From Silene latifolia (Eukaryota; Streptophyta; Magnoliopsida; Caryophyllales; Caryophyllaceae): 64,000 nt of DNA. Below are positions 1 through 11,896 of the stretch, piece by piece (the stretch's first letter is position 1; each line of letters starts with the position of its first letter). A program made the position numbers and the translations under genes. The stretch lies in assembly GCF_048544455.1 (NCBI RefSeq), contig NC_133538.1, positions 5,610,658-5,674,657 of the forward strand, given 5' to 3'. The notes under the pieces were generated by a model. That model ran no database searches. It was not told the DNA's origin and saw nothing but the letters and a program-made list of their open reading frames with translations.

Positions 1-419
1 TATCCAAGTAGGATATTTGACTTCGCGAATGAAACCTACCTCTATGAATTTGTTGACTTCCTTTTCAATTTCAGGTACAAGTTCCAGCCTGAAACGACGT
101 TGAGACTGGTTTTCGGGACTGATGCCTTTCTTGATTGCTAGACGATGAACTGCAACTTTTGGGCTGAGTCCAGGCATCTCCTTATAACTCCAAGCAAAGA
201 CATCTTTGAACTCAAACAACAACTTGTAGTACTCCTCTTCTTCATCCTTAGTCAGCAGAGCACTAACATTAATGGGGCGAGGATCTTTAGTAGTTCCCAA
301 GTTGAGTTCCTTGAGTTCATCAACAGTCGATTGCCCCCCATCTTCAAGTGTTTCAGGGGCCTCGTCAGCCTCAATTTCTTCACTTTCATCAGGTACCTCT
401 TCTACCGTGATGTGATACG
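1..419 (-). pseudogene. Tat polyprotein: linker and N-terminal reverse transcriptase (partial)
   Basis: About 139 codons are open without a stop, and the reading continues off the left edge. An acidic linker is followed by the conserved pre-RT segment of plant gypsy polyproteins (FAWSYKEMPGL at about 150-185) and the start of RT, ending at REVKYPTWI at the edge. RT copies element RNA into DNA in the cytoplasmic particle. The YIDD catalytic motif would lie outside the window. The frame continues from 9904-10852 across the nested insertion. I call it a pseudogene because the upstream part has a stop and gag is missing. Confidence 0.8.
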
Positions 420-1687
420 TGAAGGAAAAGTAGATCTATATACTTACATATTCATATATGTTTTAATTTAATTTGTCATAAAATTAACTAATGATCTTAT
501 GCATGCAAACATTTAAACAAAATAAAGAAGAAACTTGTTCTTACATTGGAAATTTGGTTAATATGGGCACAAGAGAGTTCACCTTTCTCTCTTGTTCTTG
601 AGCTTTCCCTTTTGGATGAACAAAGACCCAAGTGTAGGATCTCTCCCAAGGATTTATACCCAAAGCTTACTCTTAATTAAAATTAATACTATAGTTACTA
701 GTACAATATTAATCTTGTAGAAAAATGACCCAAAAATATTATAAAACACTTAATATTTTCGGTTTTGGGAGAGAAGAAGAAGAGAGCTTTTTTGTCTCTC
801 TAGAATTCTTATTTTGGATGAGTAAAGAATGAATGATACACTACAACATTTAGTGTGTTATTAGGTAAATAAGATGAAAAACCATAATGGTTTTTCCATC
901 TCAAAAACCGGGTGGAAGGGGGGGATTTTGGGGAGCCAATGCATGCTTGTGTTGTTCTTTACAATAAGCAATAGGTTGCAAGGCTAGTCTATAATGCAAA
1001 TGATTGTGTTTTTCACTAATTTAAACAACACAATATTTTGCCTAATCCCCTCTTAATTTCGGTACACTCATAAAATGGAACCCATTTTATTTTTGTCAAA
1101 TTTGTCAATATGTCACATGTCATATGTTACATAAATTTGTTATGTATTTTTAACATATTAAAAATCAACGTATTAATAAAGTACGTCATATACAAAAATC
1201 GACTTAGTAATTCATAATTACTTGTACCAAAATATTTCTCCAATTATAAATCACAATAAATTGTATTTATAATAATTCATTCAAATTTAATTGTTTCCTT
1301 AAACAATAATTTCATCTGAGTAATGATACAATTCGATTACTCAGACCGTATCTCATTTAATCAAATTTCAATGTGATACGTAAATTTTTCCTCCAAAATC
1401 GTCCGTCAATTTTCAAGTAATTTAATTAACTCGCAACGTTATACGATTAATTAAATGATCAATTAAGAGTGTTGCCCTATAGGTATGACCTAGGGGTCAA
1501 TCGATCACCACCGTCGTCATTTACAAAGTAATGTCAAACTATAGTCACCAATCATTACCGATATATGTTGATCAGTTGACAGTAAAATATTACTTCCCAA
1601 TTGTATTCTTTATAATGAGACTTAAACATGTGATCATCATGATCAACAGTTGTGATGCATTATTGTCGGAGGACACATATTCCAACA
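420..1687 (-). repeat. LTR (3' LTR of the gag-only element)
   Basis: This 1268-bp long terminal repeat matches 7932-9197 almost base for base, with a cluster of small differences only around 1490-1550. On the element strand it begins TGTTGGAATATGTGTCC, the usual start of plant Copia LTRs, and ends CCTTCA. The polypurine tract lies directly outside its inner end. Confidence 0.88.
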
Positions 1688-1701
1688 ATCTCCCACTTGT
1701 C
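1688..1701 (-). other. Polypurine tract
   Basis: On the element strand this reads as a purine-rich run (AAGTGGGAGAT) immediately before TGTTGG. That is the standard plus-strand priming site of plant Copia elements, and it fixes the element's orientation as minus. Confidence 0.75.
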
Positions 1702-4700
1702 CTCGACAAGTGTGCTCCACCAATTCTCTTGTCCTATTACTATCTCCCACTCAATGCAAGGTGTCTTTCAGGTCGACTTGCAAGTGATCATATCGAGAGT
1801 GGTTTCCTCGATCCGGAGAATAATCGATTGACCGGATTTATCTATCATAGATACCTTCCGAGCGTGGCCACGCATTTCCAGTTCATTACTCCTCGAGTGG
1901 CCCTGAGATATTGTTATAACCCTGACTAGGGATGGACAATTCCTATCGCACTCATTCCCTTCGACTAGCCACAGCCATCATAACCCAAAATATGCCCATT
2001 TGACCCCATTTACGAAGGTCGTAGTAACACAAATCAAAGTTAATCTGAAATCGTGCCATCTTAGGCGAATAGTCTTTAGTCAAAAGAATCGACTCATTTG
2101 AATACTATAGCAGCTCTCGCCACGACCAGGCTATATAAATTTGCCGAACTCTATAAGCGGTCATTAGGCCCGACAAAATGTTCCTAACAATGCATCTATG
2201 TGATCGACTAGTCATCTCACATGACTCTATGGCACTTGAACTTGCCATCAATCGCATCACACTCTAGTCACTTTGAGACGTCACCTCATGTAAGTAACTA
2301 TGGGCAAATACAATGTTAATCCATGTTCACTTTAACGGGGTTCAATTGTCTCCACAACCCGTTTGGATATAACAATGTACAAGGTGAGTTAATAATAACT
2401 CAAACGACAAATGTCGACATCACACTCGGGTAGTCAATACCATATTACAACCTTGTGATGTATATCGTAAGTGTAAACACTTATTGATTGCAATAGAAGT
2501 TTAACATGCCATGTGTTCATGTGTTCAAACTTCTTATAATCGCATTTTCCTTTACATTCATGTTCTCTCTCATAGCATGAATCTTACCAAGTACACATCA
2601 AGGTTCCCGACCTCGGTTTTGGTTTTTATCTTGAAAGAACTTCCTTATCGATTATCACATAACGAACGAATTTGTGGTGAATGATATAACTTGTACTGAT
2701 CAAGTACTCCATCCACACACAATGCACTAGGTATATGTTTTGTAGAGTCTTACAACAATTTGTCAAGACGATTGGTCTAGCACTTCTCACAAGTTCTAGC
2801 ATATTAGGAAGGATTAGTTTTGAATAACTTCTTATTCAACTAAGTATCTTTCCAATAACCTCTTATTTTTCCTTTTGATTTGAAAAGTTTAGGATTTTCA
2901 TAAATCTTTACGTGTGTTTGAACTTTCTATAATATGTGCAACCTCTTAACACATAATAGAGTATTCTGTTAAACACCGAAATCGCTCATCGGATTCTACT
3001 TGAGAATTCATGACGTTTCTATTATGGCTTACCAATCAATCATCATGCTCTTATGCATATGATTCATAATTGGACATGTACATGATTATTCTAATGGCGG
3101 AAACACTAGTTACTAATAATCATGAGATCAACCGTTCATAGGTTCAATGAACGACCATGACTGCTAATGGCAATTCCATTTTCATCTACATGAATAACCT
3201 ATGTGAATGTTGATACGATGTGTATCTCTTAATACTAATCCAACATCCCTTGATGTAATTGGATTCATCATAGTCCATTTTCATCCAGAATTGAAAACTC
3301 AAATACTTCTTTATGAAAGAAGATATTAGCTCGTCATTCCTAATGAGTAATGAGTTGTAAACATTCAGAGGATGACAGCTCCCACTAAATCCCATGTGTT
3401 CACATGATAATTTGTAAACTCCCACTTAATTCCACATGTTTCGAAATTGATTACTCAATTGAACACATTTCAAAATTTTGGAATGTATGTTGCTTTGCAA
3501 AGTTATTAAGATGAAACCATATATGTTCCCATCATATCCTTTCAAAATTCCTATTTTGAAGAGGTCTCCTTTTAACCTTATGGAAAGAGATTTTAAATCT
3601 CTAACACACTCATGTCATAATGATGTGTGGCAATGTCATTTATTAAATATAAGTAATATCTAATACACATCCTTCAAAATATCCCTTTTAGAAGGATGTT
3701 TAACCAATTCATTTTCATAATGAGGTTGAGTAATGACATCTGCGTGGTTTAAAACTTTGGCTATTGGAGATATCGGTATATCAATCCTTGCAACTTCTAG
3801 TGATAAATATCGCTTATTACTAGGATGTTACATTGATTCATTTAGACTCTTAAGTAAATCTCAAGGTTGAAACTATTGGTCAAAAATTCATAAACTTAGT
3901 CAAAACTCTAGTTAAGACTTTACATTAGTCATTTTGTTCCAAAACTTTCTTTTGGTCTCCTCATGTAGTTATCTTAAGAATATGCTCTTATGATTACTTC
4001 ACTTGGTCTCTTTAGTCATATAGAACTTACTTGAGACCATAGATCTCATCTATATGGTATACTATGTGAATAGATATACCCTTTATTCAAATCATTCTAC
4101 CTTGCGTAGATCTCATTTACACAAGTACGCAAATTTTTCTTATCTCGTGTGTTGTGTCCTCATTTTTCTCCCACTCTATCTTTAGAATAAATACACTATA
4201 GATTCAAAGATAGCATATGAGACACAAATAATGATGTTGAAGTTATAAGGAGAACTATCTCATAGATTGACTAATAGTTTTAGATGTGTACTTGGTGATT
4301 GACATACCTTTAAGAGACTTCGTAGACTCAAGGTAACTTTGTAAATGATCATACACAAGCCTTAAGCATGTGGACATATAATGAAACCCGTCATTATATT
4401 TGTCTATTAGATCACTTTAAGTTATATGTTTCTAAGAGTAAGCATTTAAACATGAATTTTTAGAACAAAAGGATAAGATGATAAAACGGGTGACTTGGGT
4501 TGCAAACCAAGTCACCATTATCCAAAATACAAACCATTATCCAAAATACCTTTCCATGTCAAACACGGAAACTTAAGGTTCTAAAATCCATAACATGAAT
4601 AAAATAAGACAATAAAAAGCAAAGCTCCATAAGAGCTATTCCTAGCTTCTTGATGGTATCTTATGCTTGCTTTTCCTTTCCCTTGTCTTTGCTTGGTGGA

Positions 4701-4792
4701 GGCCCTATTTACAATAAAAGGGAGATACATTATCACAACTTTGTATCATAATACCATAGTTGAATTAGAAACATAAAAGAAAGGATAGTCAT
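1702..4792. other. Noncoding internal DNA of the gag-only element
   Basis: This is about 3.1 kb between the gag stop and the polypurine tract, where an autonomous Copia would carry protease, integrase, RT and RNase H. I see no conserved pol motif in any frame, only short chance reading frames. Confidence 0.6.
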
Positions 4793-5686
4793 TTACCTAC
4801 TGGAGTAATCTTTCCAAATTTTAATATCACCAAGGTATTTGGAACAATTTCTTTTCCAATGTCCCATACCATTACAATAATGGCATTTATCAAGAGGACC
4901 CTTCTTGATTTTTGAAGTGCTAGGTTCACAAGTCCTAGCTTTGGTGAATGTGGGAGCTTGTTTCTTACCCTTCCTCCCATTCTTCTTGAACTTCCCCTTA
5001 CTCTTAGTGCTTATGTTAAGCACATCCTTGGTTGGGTTCACATTTAACCCCATGTCCCTTTCGCCTTGTACAAGTAACTTGTGCAATTCTTCAAGAGACA
5101 CATCCTTGTCTTGCATGTTAAAATTCACCCGGAATTGAACATACGCTTTCACTTTGGACAAGGAGTGTAGAATCCTATCTACAATGAGTTCTTTGGAGAT
5201 TTCAACCTTTTGAATCTTCAAGGTCTCAACAAGCTCCATAAGTTTGAGCACATGAGGGCTAACCTTTTGGCCCTCTTTGAAGTCGAGATCAAAGAATGCC
5301 GCGGCCGCCTCATATTGGACGATCCGCGGAGTTTGTGAAAAGATTGTCACAAGCTTGGAGTAAATCTCATTAGCATTGCCCATTTTAAAGGCTCTCCTTT
5401 GGAGGTCCGCCTCCATCGCAAATATCAAGACATTTTTCATTGCGGAAGACTCCTTTTGGTAAGCCTCATATGCTTCCCTAGTGGCGGCGGTCGACCTAGT
5501 AGTAGGTTCGGGAGGAGAGGCCTCGGTAAGGTAACGAAGCTTGTCGTCACCTTGGGCGGCCAATTTGAGTTGGGCATCCCAATCGGAGAAATTTGACCCA
5601 TTCTTTTAAAGTTTACATCGATCCATGAAGGATCGGAGCCATGATGAACTAGCGAGAGGCGTTGCAATAGGGGTTGGTGTTGCCAT
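4793..5686 (-). pseudogene. Copia-type gag with CCHC zinc knuckle, one in-frame stop
   Basis: The ATG at 5686-5684 opens the frame (MATPTP). A TAA at 5608-5606 interrupts it after about 26 codons, and the same frame then runs on to a stop at 4793. The body resembles the UBN2/gag-polypeptide family of plant Copia gags: a helical capsid region, a basic Lys/Gly-rich stretch, then a zinc knuckle (CHYCNGMGHWKRNC) near the C-terminus. Gag forms the particle and packages RNA. An ATG-initiated intact product is not possible as written, because the 256-codon stretch after the stop has no early ATG. Either the copy is dead or the stop is read through. No protease follows. Confidence 0.8.
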
Positions 5687-7914
5687 TTGTTATGAAAAAA
5701 GTGGTCTACAAAACAAAATAGAAGGAGTAAAACAAATGTCGTTTTAATAATAATACTCGTAAAAATTATAATTTAAACAAGTTTTATGCATTTTTCTAGT
5801 GACCTCTACCCAACTAGATAAATGATTCCAAGACCCAAATTCATATCGACTTAGGCACGGTAGGGCCGATTCATCCTTTATCAATATAACTCGGTGGATT
5901 AACGTTTAATCGATTCTACTTTTAGAACTCTTGGTCGATAAAATTACTCTAATAATTATCTATAGCCCAAAACACATCCGACAAGGGCACGGTATGGCCG
6001 ATGAAACCCTTATCGAAAAACTTTTGTTGAGTTCAATCCAAATTTCGAATAAATGTGTCCATGATCCAAATCCACATCAACTCGGGCACGTTAGGGCCGA
6101 TTCATCCCTTATCAACATGAATTCGGTGGATAGACATTTTCACCCACTTCCCCTACGTAACAAGTTTTGTACCCCGGTAGGGCCGAGTGCACTCCCTCGC
6201 GAAATAGGTTTTCATGGTTTCTACTATTTGGTAAGGCTATGTCTCAATTAATTGTTTTAGCGAGAGGTCGTGTCAATTTACTATTTATCACGTTTTAAGT
6301 GAACTAAAGCGGTGAACTACGATAATTCTAATTGTCACGGTCGATAAACTCGTTGAAAGAAGATGATGCATGTTTTAGTTATGGCGATTTAGTGATGCAT
6401 GTGACATAAAAATAAAATGCAAGCATAAAATAAATAAATCCTAGTATGGCCTTTCCTAAAATAGAAAAACTATTTAACTATTACATATTCGGAAACCAAC
6501 TCCATTGGTCCCTTGAACTTCGGTTGTGGCACGCATCTCGAGGTAACACCGTCTTTATGTATCGCCATCTTGAAGAAATCCGTCTTTGGGAACTCCGAGA
6601 TAAATTAAATTACATAGCAAATTACATAATTTCCTATTATACATTTGTAACTAAGATAAAATAAAATAAATCTATTAAATTACAAAACGGTGATACGAGA
6701 TCACAATAAAATTACAACCGAATCGATATTCCCATACATTTCGGGAAATATCAATTAAAAACTAAGGCCATACTAAGTAAAATTACATAATTCAAAAATT
6801 ACATAAATTAAATTATGACAATCATAAAGAAAATGCAGCATTATAATATGTATGAACATGCCCAATTTTATGCTAAATCGCCTTTAATTAGCCAATATCG
6901 TATATTACTCGGTTTTTACGGATTTGCGTGATTTCAACATTTTATAATCACAAAAATTACATAAATTCATATTTATGCATAAGTTAATTACCCTAACCTC
7001 ATAGGACTCAAAATTTAGTCTTCACTAATAATTTGACCATAATTAACTCATATTTATAAATTTGTTCATTAATGGACTAAAAATTTCAAAAATAAGCTAT
7101 AAACTTCAAATAAATCACAAAATTTGAAATTTAAACTCATGAGCATTCTGGAAAAATACCATGACACTCATAATGTTCAAAAAACTTAGGTTAAAAATTT
7201 CGAATTTTATCCGGAAAAACAATGTTGCGGTTTATCGGTTTTTAACAAAATAATCATAAAAACATGGAAAAATTATATTCATTAACTTTTCAATTTTAGA
7301 TCTGAAAAAATAATAAAATGCAACATATGATGTTTTTCTTTAGTCATAGAGTATGTTTTATTAATTTTTCATTAATTAAGTCACTATTCATGCCATTTTT
7401 CTTCAAAAATCCATAAATCATGCAAAAAGACTTCACTATAGCCCATTATTTTACACACATCTTGTAAAATTGCATGTGACATCATACTAAATTTCTATGA
7501 CCAGATTCGAAATTTATCTCATATTAACCTATTTTTCACCTAAAACCGATTTTAATAATGAAAAATCCATTTTTCGAGCATAACATGTCCAAAAATTATG
7601 AAACTTTACAGGTTATCTCAAAATAATATATGTGACAACATATCCAAAAATCACTGGAAAATTCAAAGTATAGCTAATTTTAGACCGAAAATGACATTTT
7701 TACTCATAAAATCATATTTAAATGCCATTATTGTATAATATGAACAATAAAAATCCGTAAATTTAACCAAAATATCCTAAAACATTTTAGGACCAGAAAT
7801 TTAACATGCATAAATTAATTTCGTGATATATCATAATAACACAAATTATTCAAGTTTTATATGTTATTCTTATAACTCGGAAAAACTTTTAACCGATTTG
7901 CATGCAAACAACCA
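5687..7914. other. Long untranslated leader of the gag-only element with degenerate repeats
   Basis: This is about 2.2 kb between the primer site and gag. At roughly 5825-6200 there are three to four diverged copies of a phrase built on GGCACGGTAGGGCCGATT followed by TCATCC and a TATCAA/TCGGTGGA tail (near 5855, 5985, 6087 and 6172). The rest is AT-rich with nothing recognised. Long structured leaders are common in non-autonomous elements; a packaging role is only a guess. Confidence 0.5.
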
Positions 7915-7930
7915 TGGCTCTTGATACCGA
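7915..7930 (-). other. Primer-binding site, initiator-Met tRNA type
   Basis: Directly inside the right-hand LTR the element strand reads CGGTATCAAGAGCC. This resembles the initiator-Met site TGGTATCAGAGCC with one substitution and one extra A. Its position confirms that the right LTR is the 5' LTR. Confidence 0.6.
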
Positions 7931-7931
7931 T

Positions 7932-9197
7932 TGAAGGAAAAGTAGATCTATATACTTACATATTCATATATATTTTAATTTAATTTGTCATAAAATTAAC
8001 TAATGATCTTATGCATGCAAACATTTAAACAAAATAAAGAAGAAACTTGTTCTTACATTGGAAATTTGGTTAATATGGGCACAAGAGAGTTCACCTTTCT
8101 CTCTTGTTCTTGAGCTTTCCCTTTTGGATGAACAAAGACCCAAGTGTAGGATCTCTCCCAAGGATTTATACCCAAAGCTTACTCTTAATTAAAATTAATA
8201 CTATAGTTACTAGTACAATATTAATCTTGTAGAAAAATGACCCAAAAATATTATAAAACACTTAATATTTTCGGTTTTGGGAGAGAAGAAGAAGAGAGCT
8301 TTTTTGTCTCTCTAGAATTCTTATTTTGGATGAGTAAAGAATGAATGATACACTACAACATTTAGTGTGTTATTAGGTAAATAAGATGAAAAACCATAAT
8401 GGTTTTTCCATCTCAAAAACCGGGTGGAAGGGGGGGATTTTGGGGAGCCAATGCATGCTTGTGTTGTTCTTTACAATAAGCAATAGGTTGCAAGGCTAGT
8501 CTATAATGCAAATGATTGTGTTTTTCACTAATTTAAACAACACAATATTTTGCCTAATCCCCTCTTAATTTCGGTACACTCATAAAATGGAACCCATTTT
8601 ATTTTTGTCAAATTTGTCAATATGTCACATGTCATATGTTACATAAATTTGTTATGTATTTTTAACATATTAAAAATCAACGTATTAATAAAGTACGTCA
8701 TATACAAAAATCGACTTAGTAATTCATAATTACTTGTACCAAAATATTTCTCCAATTATAAATCACAATAAATTGTATTTATAATAATTCATTCAAATTT
8801 AATTGTTTCCTTAAACAATAATTTCATCTGAGTAATGATACAATTCGATTACTCAGACCGTATCTCATTTAATCAAATTTCAATGTGATACGTAAATTTT
8901 TCCTCCAAAATCGTCCGTCAATTTTCAAGTAATTTAATTAACTCGTAACGTTATACGATTAATTAAATGATCAATTAAGAGTGTTGCCCTATAGGTATGA
9001 CCTAGGGGGTCAACTGATCACCACCGTCGCATTTACGTAATGTCAAACTCTAGTCAGCCAATCATTACCGATATATGTTGATCAGTTGACAGTAAAATAT
9101 TACTTCCCAATTGTATTCTTTATAATGAGACTTAAACATGTGATCATCATGATCAACAGTTGTGATGCATTATTGTCGGAGGACACATATTCCAACA
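7932..9197 (-). repeat. LTR (5' LTR of the gag-only element)
   Basis: This 1266-bp repeat pairs with 420-1687. It is followed on the plus strand by the same polypurine-tract sequence and internal DNA as 1688-2363, which shows that another internal region originally lay to its right. Confidence 0.88.
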
Positions 9198-9903
9198 ATC
9201 TCCCACTTGTCCTCGACAAGTGTGCGTCACCAATTCTCTTGTCCTATTACTATCTCCCACTCAATGCAAGGTGTCTTTCAGGTCGTACTTGCAAGTGATC
9301 ATATCGAGAGTGGTTTCCTCGATCTGGAGAATAACTGATTGACCGGATTTATCTATCATAGATACCTTCCGAGCGTGGCCACGCATTTCCAGTTCATTAC
9401 TCCTCGAGTGGCCCTGAGATATTGTTATAACCCTGACTAGGGATGGACAATTCCTATCGCACTCATTCCCTTCGACTAGCCACAGCCATCATAACCCAAA
9501 ATATGCCCATTTGACCCCATTTACGAAGGTCGTAGTAACACAAATCAAAGTTAATCTGAAACTGTGCCATCTTAGGCGAATAGTCTTTAGTCAAAAGAAT
9601 CGACTCATTTGAATACTATAGCAGCTCTCGCCACGACCAGGCTATATAAATTTGCCAGAACTCTATAAGCGGTCATTAGGCCCGACAAAATGTTCCTAAC
9701 AGTCTGCGTATGTGATCGACTAGTCATCTCACATGACTCTATGGCACTTGAACTTGCCATCAATCGCATCACACTCTAGTCACTTCGAGACGTCACCTCA
9801 TGTAAGTAACTATGGGCAAATACAATGTTAATCCATGTTCACTTTAACGGGGTTCAATTGTCTCCACAACCCGTTACACCGTCGGAGGACACATATTCCA
9901 ACA
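9198..9903 (-). repeat. Partial second internal copy plus 23-bp LTR stub
   Basis: 9198-9873 repeats 1688-2363, the internal 3' end with its polypurine tract. It then switches to the outermost bases of an LTR (GTCGGAGGACACATATTCC... at 9881-9903), followed by the target duplication. The 13 bp CGTTACACCGTCG at the junction (9872-9884) also occur in the flanking gypsy coding sequence (9913-9925), as expected for filler DNA copied from the flank during repair. Confidence 0.75.
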
Positions 9904-10852
9904 ATACGACGACGTTACACCGTCGAAGTCTTTTTGTTTCTTCGCATCACAGGGGTGTGAAGATGACGGCATAGGCTCTTCAACATTTTGCGGATGACCA
10001 GTGAGGACTAGTACGCGTCTCCTTGCTTTGAGTGGTTCATGCTGGATGATATCCACTACTTGCATACACTTCATGCGAGATGGTATTACGCTTCTCAAGT
10101 CATTACTTACTCTTACTTCTTCTTCATTTTGTTTTACAGAAGTTGATAGAGGACGACCCTCATCATTGTTATTTTTGGGAGCCCCTAGTCGACTAAAGAC
10201 CGTTTTTTATGGACAGCCCAAGCGATCATGGATTGTGCCCTTCTTGCTTGTGTGCAACGAAGGTGTTGATTTTTTTACTTTACTTTCACCTTGATTGCCA
10301 AGCCTAGCGAAGACAGAAGCGTGTTTGATTGAAGCACTTGGCCTTCCAAGTCTTGTAAATACAGATGGACGAGACTTTCCTGCAGGTGGACTTATTCGAT
10401 CGAAGACTGAAGATGAATGCACCTTTTCTTCTTCTTCTTCATTTTCTTCAACCTCTTCCACTGTGATGTGTTGAGAAGATGTAGTGGCCCCTTTTCTACG
10501 AGCAACAATCTTCACAAGTGCAGGAGACTTATATCCGAGGCCTGGCTTAGTCACCATGAAGCTCCCTTCTTGCTTGAACAGCTCTTGTTGCGCCTTGTTA
10601 AAACCGTATGGCATATCCCGCCTTGGCGAGTAGCTTGTAAGCATTGGAATCAAATATCCCCTTGTTTTCCTCACTTGATGATTGACTGGATGAACAGACG
10701 AAACTAGTTGGAGGAGGTCTTACAATCTTCATTTGAGATGAACTTGGCACAGGTGCGATGATTTTTGCCACCCATTCTTGCTTGACTACCTGACTCGACT
10801 TATTTTTGTCCTTAGGCTCTGTCTTTGATGTTGGACACTCTACAAATTTGTT
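9904..10852 (-). pseudogene. Tat polyprotein linker region (upstream half)
   Basis: This minus-strand coding region begins about 15 bp after the primer site with DNKFVEC and continues through repeats of the type VFxRLG (VFTRLGRP, VFARLGNQ, VFSRLGAP). It ends at DFDGVTSSY at the nested insertion point. This serine/basic-rich region sits between protease and RT in plant Tat polyproteins. There is one in-frame TAA at 10209-10207, probably from CAA (Gln), and the same frame continues beyond it. The frame continues at 419. No gag capsid or zinc-knuckle motif precedes it. Confidence 0.75.
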
Positions 10853-10870
10853 GTCACGTCGGGTTCACCA
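10853..10870 (-). other. Primer-binding site of the Tat element
   Basis: On the element strand TGGTGAACCCGACGTGAC begins about 5 nt inside the LTR. It starts with the obligatory TGG (complement of tRNA CCA) and has the length and position of a primer site. I do not assign the tRNA species. Confidence 0.65.
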
Positions 10871-10875
10871 AAATT

Positions 10876-11559
10876 TGTAACAACAAATTTTGTATCGCAA
10901 AATAAATGTAATACAAAATAGGAAACTAATGAATTTTCATTAATATATCATAAATTTTGTGTGTACAATCTCTTAATGTATCCTCTGATTCTAAATGCCG
11001 TAGTAGAGTACGTAAACGCTGTCTGTAGAAGAGGCGTGAACGTTGTATTTGAATGAGACCTGTAGAGGTTGTATGCACTCGGTAGGAGGTGTCGATTTGT
11101 ATTCTTGAGAGGGTCATTGCGACTTGTTCTCTCTTGAATGTTGTAGCTTGAATTTGAATTTCTTGGGCAGGCGGCACAGTTTTGGTATGCTTGTTGACTG
11201 CTTGCAGAGGTGTCTTGCAGAGGGAATTTGTAGAACTTTTCTGTCTTCTTCTCTCTGAAATTTATTATTATGATTTCTCTCTTCTGAAATGAATGAGAAT
11301 GACTCTATTTATAGAGTTTCAATTCCCCTTGGCGGACTTTGACATTCACAGGCCCATTTATGGGTTTATTAGTGAACTTGGCCCAAACTTGATCTTTTTT
11401 CGGGTTTAATGATCCGGATAACCCATTTTGTAATACGAATTGACCCATATTTCATTTAATTGGGGCAAGATAATTAAATTGAGCTAAAATTTAATATTAA
11501 TTCAAATTTATTAATTTATTTTTTTTATTCGGCATTTTAATAAATTTTCAGTACCTACA
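10876..11559 (-). repeat. LTR of the Tat element (5' LTR)
   Basis: Proposed limits are TGTAACAAC... to ...CCTACA on the plus strand, about 684 bp. The element-strand start is TGTAGGTACTGAAAA. A TATA box on the element strand (TATAAATA, complement of 11306-11313) supports it as a promoter-bearing LTR. The partner LTR is outside the window, so the outer limit rests on the TG/CA rule alone. Confidence 0.6.
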
Positions 11560-11896
11560 TATTCATTTACTTATTTTTCTCCATCGCAGCTTCTATAACT
11601 ATGTTTTTTAGACTTGAGAGCTTTGTTGTTGTAGGCATTATTTGCCAATTACATCCGAGTTCTAACACAAAAGTGCCCTCAAGTCCTAAAATGTAAGAAC
11701 ATAGAATCAACATGAAATTAGTATGGAAATTGAGTTAGGAACTTGGTGCTAATGGCCTAGTATTGAAACTCAGTATCTCCCTCTCGCCCTCTCTCGCCCT
11801 ACTATCTATGTACACCTGCAACCTACTGGTGTTGTAATATTGTCCAATTACTACTAGTAGACCATACTAAGTTTTGTTTCGGGGTGATATATGTAG
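11560..11896. other. Host flank; no feature recognised
   Basis: This DNA lies between the gypsy LTR and the last hydrolase exon. It presumably includes the end of a hydrolase intron, with a polypyrimidine-rich stretch and TAG acceptor at 11894-11896. No other exon of the family could be recognised here. Confidence 0.4.

Larger units (their letters stand above)
420..9903 (-). mobile_element. Gag-only (TR-GAG-like) Copia-type retroelement, collapsed tandem
   Basis: The element starts TGAAGG and ends CCAACA on the plus strand, which is TGTTGG...CCTTCA on its own strand, and is flanked by ATACG on both sides. Its order on the plus strand is LTR (420-1687), internal region (1688-7931), second LTR (7932-9197), a second partial copy of the internal 3' end (9198-9873), and a 23-bp LTR stub (9881-9903). 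The only protein is a gag with a zinc knuckle; no protease, integrase or RT is detectable in 6.2 kb of internal DNA, so it depends on pol from other elements. The two long LTRs are nearly identical by eye, which suggests recent movement. It is inserted in the linker coding sequence of a Tat gypsy element. Confidence 0.85.
1..11559 (-). mobile_element. Tat-lineage Ty3/gypsy retrotransposon, right part, split by a nested element
   Basis: The element reads on the minus strand. Its 5' LTR is at the right (10876-11559), followed by a primer-binding site and a polyprotein linker (10852-9904). After the nested insertion at 420-9903 come more linker and the start of reverse transcriptase (419-1), which run off the window. 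Removing 420-9903 and one copy of the 5-bp duplication ATACG (415-419 and 9904-9908) joins the two coding halves in one frame, which proves they are one element. Gag and protease are not visible: coding sequence of the pro-RT linker type begins almost at the primer site, so about 2 kb of the usual internal region is missing. The copy is non-functional as seen here. Confidence 0.8.
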
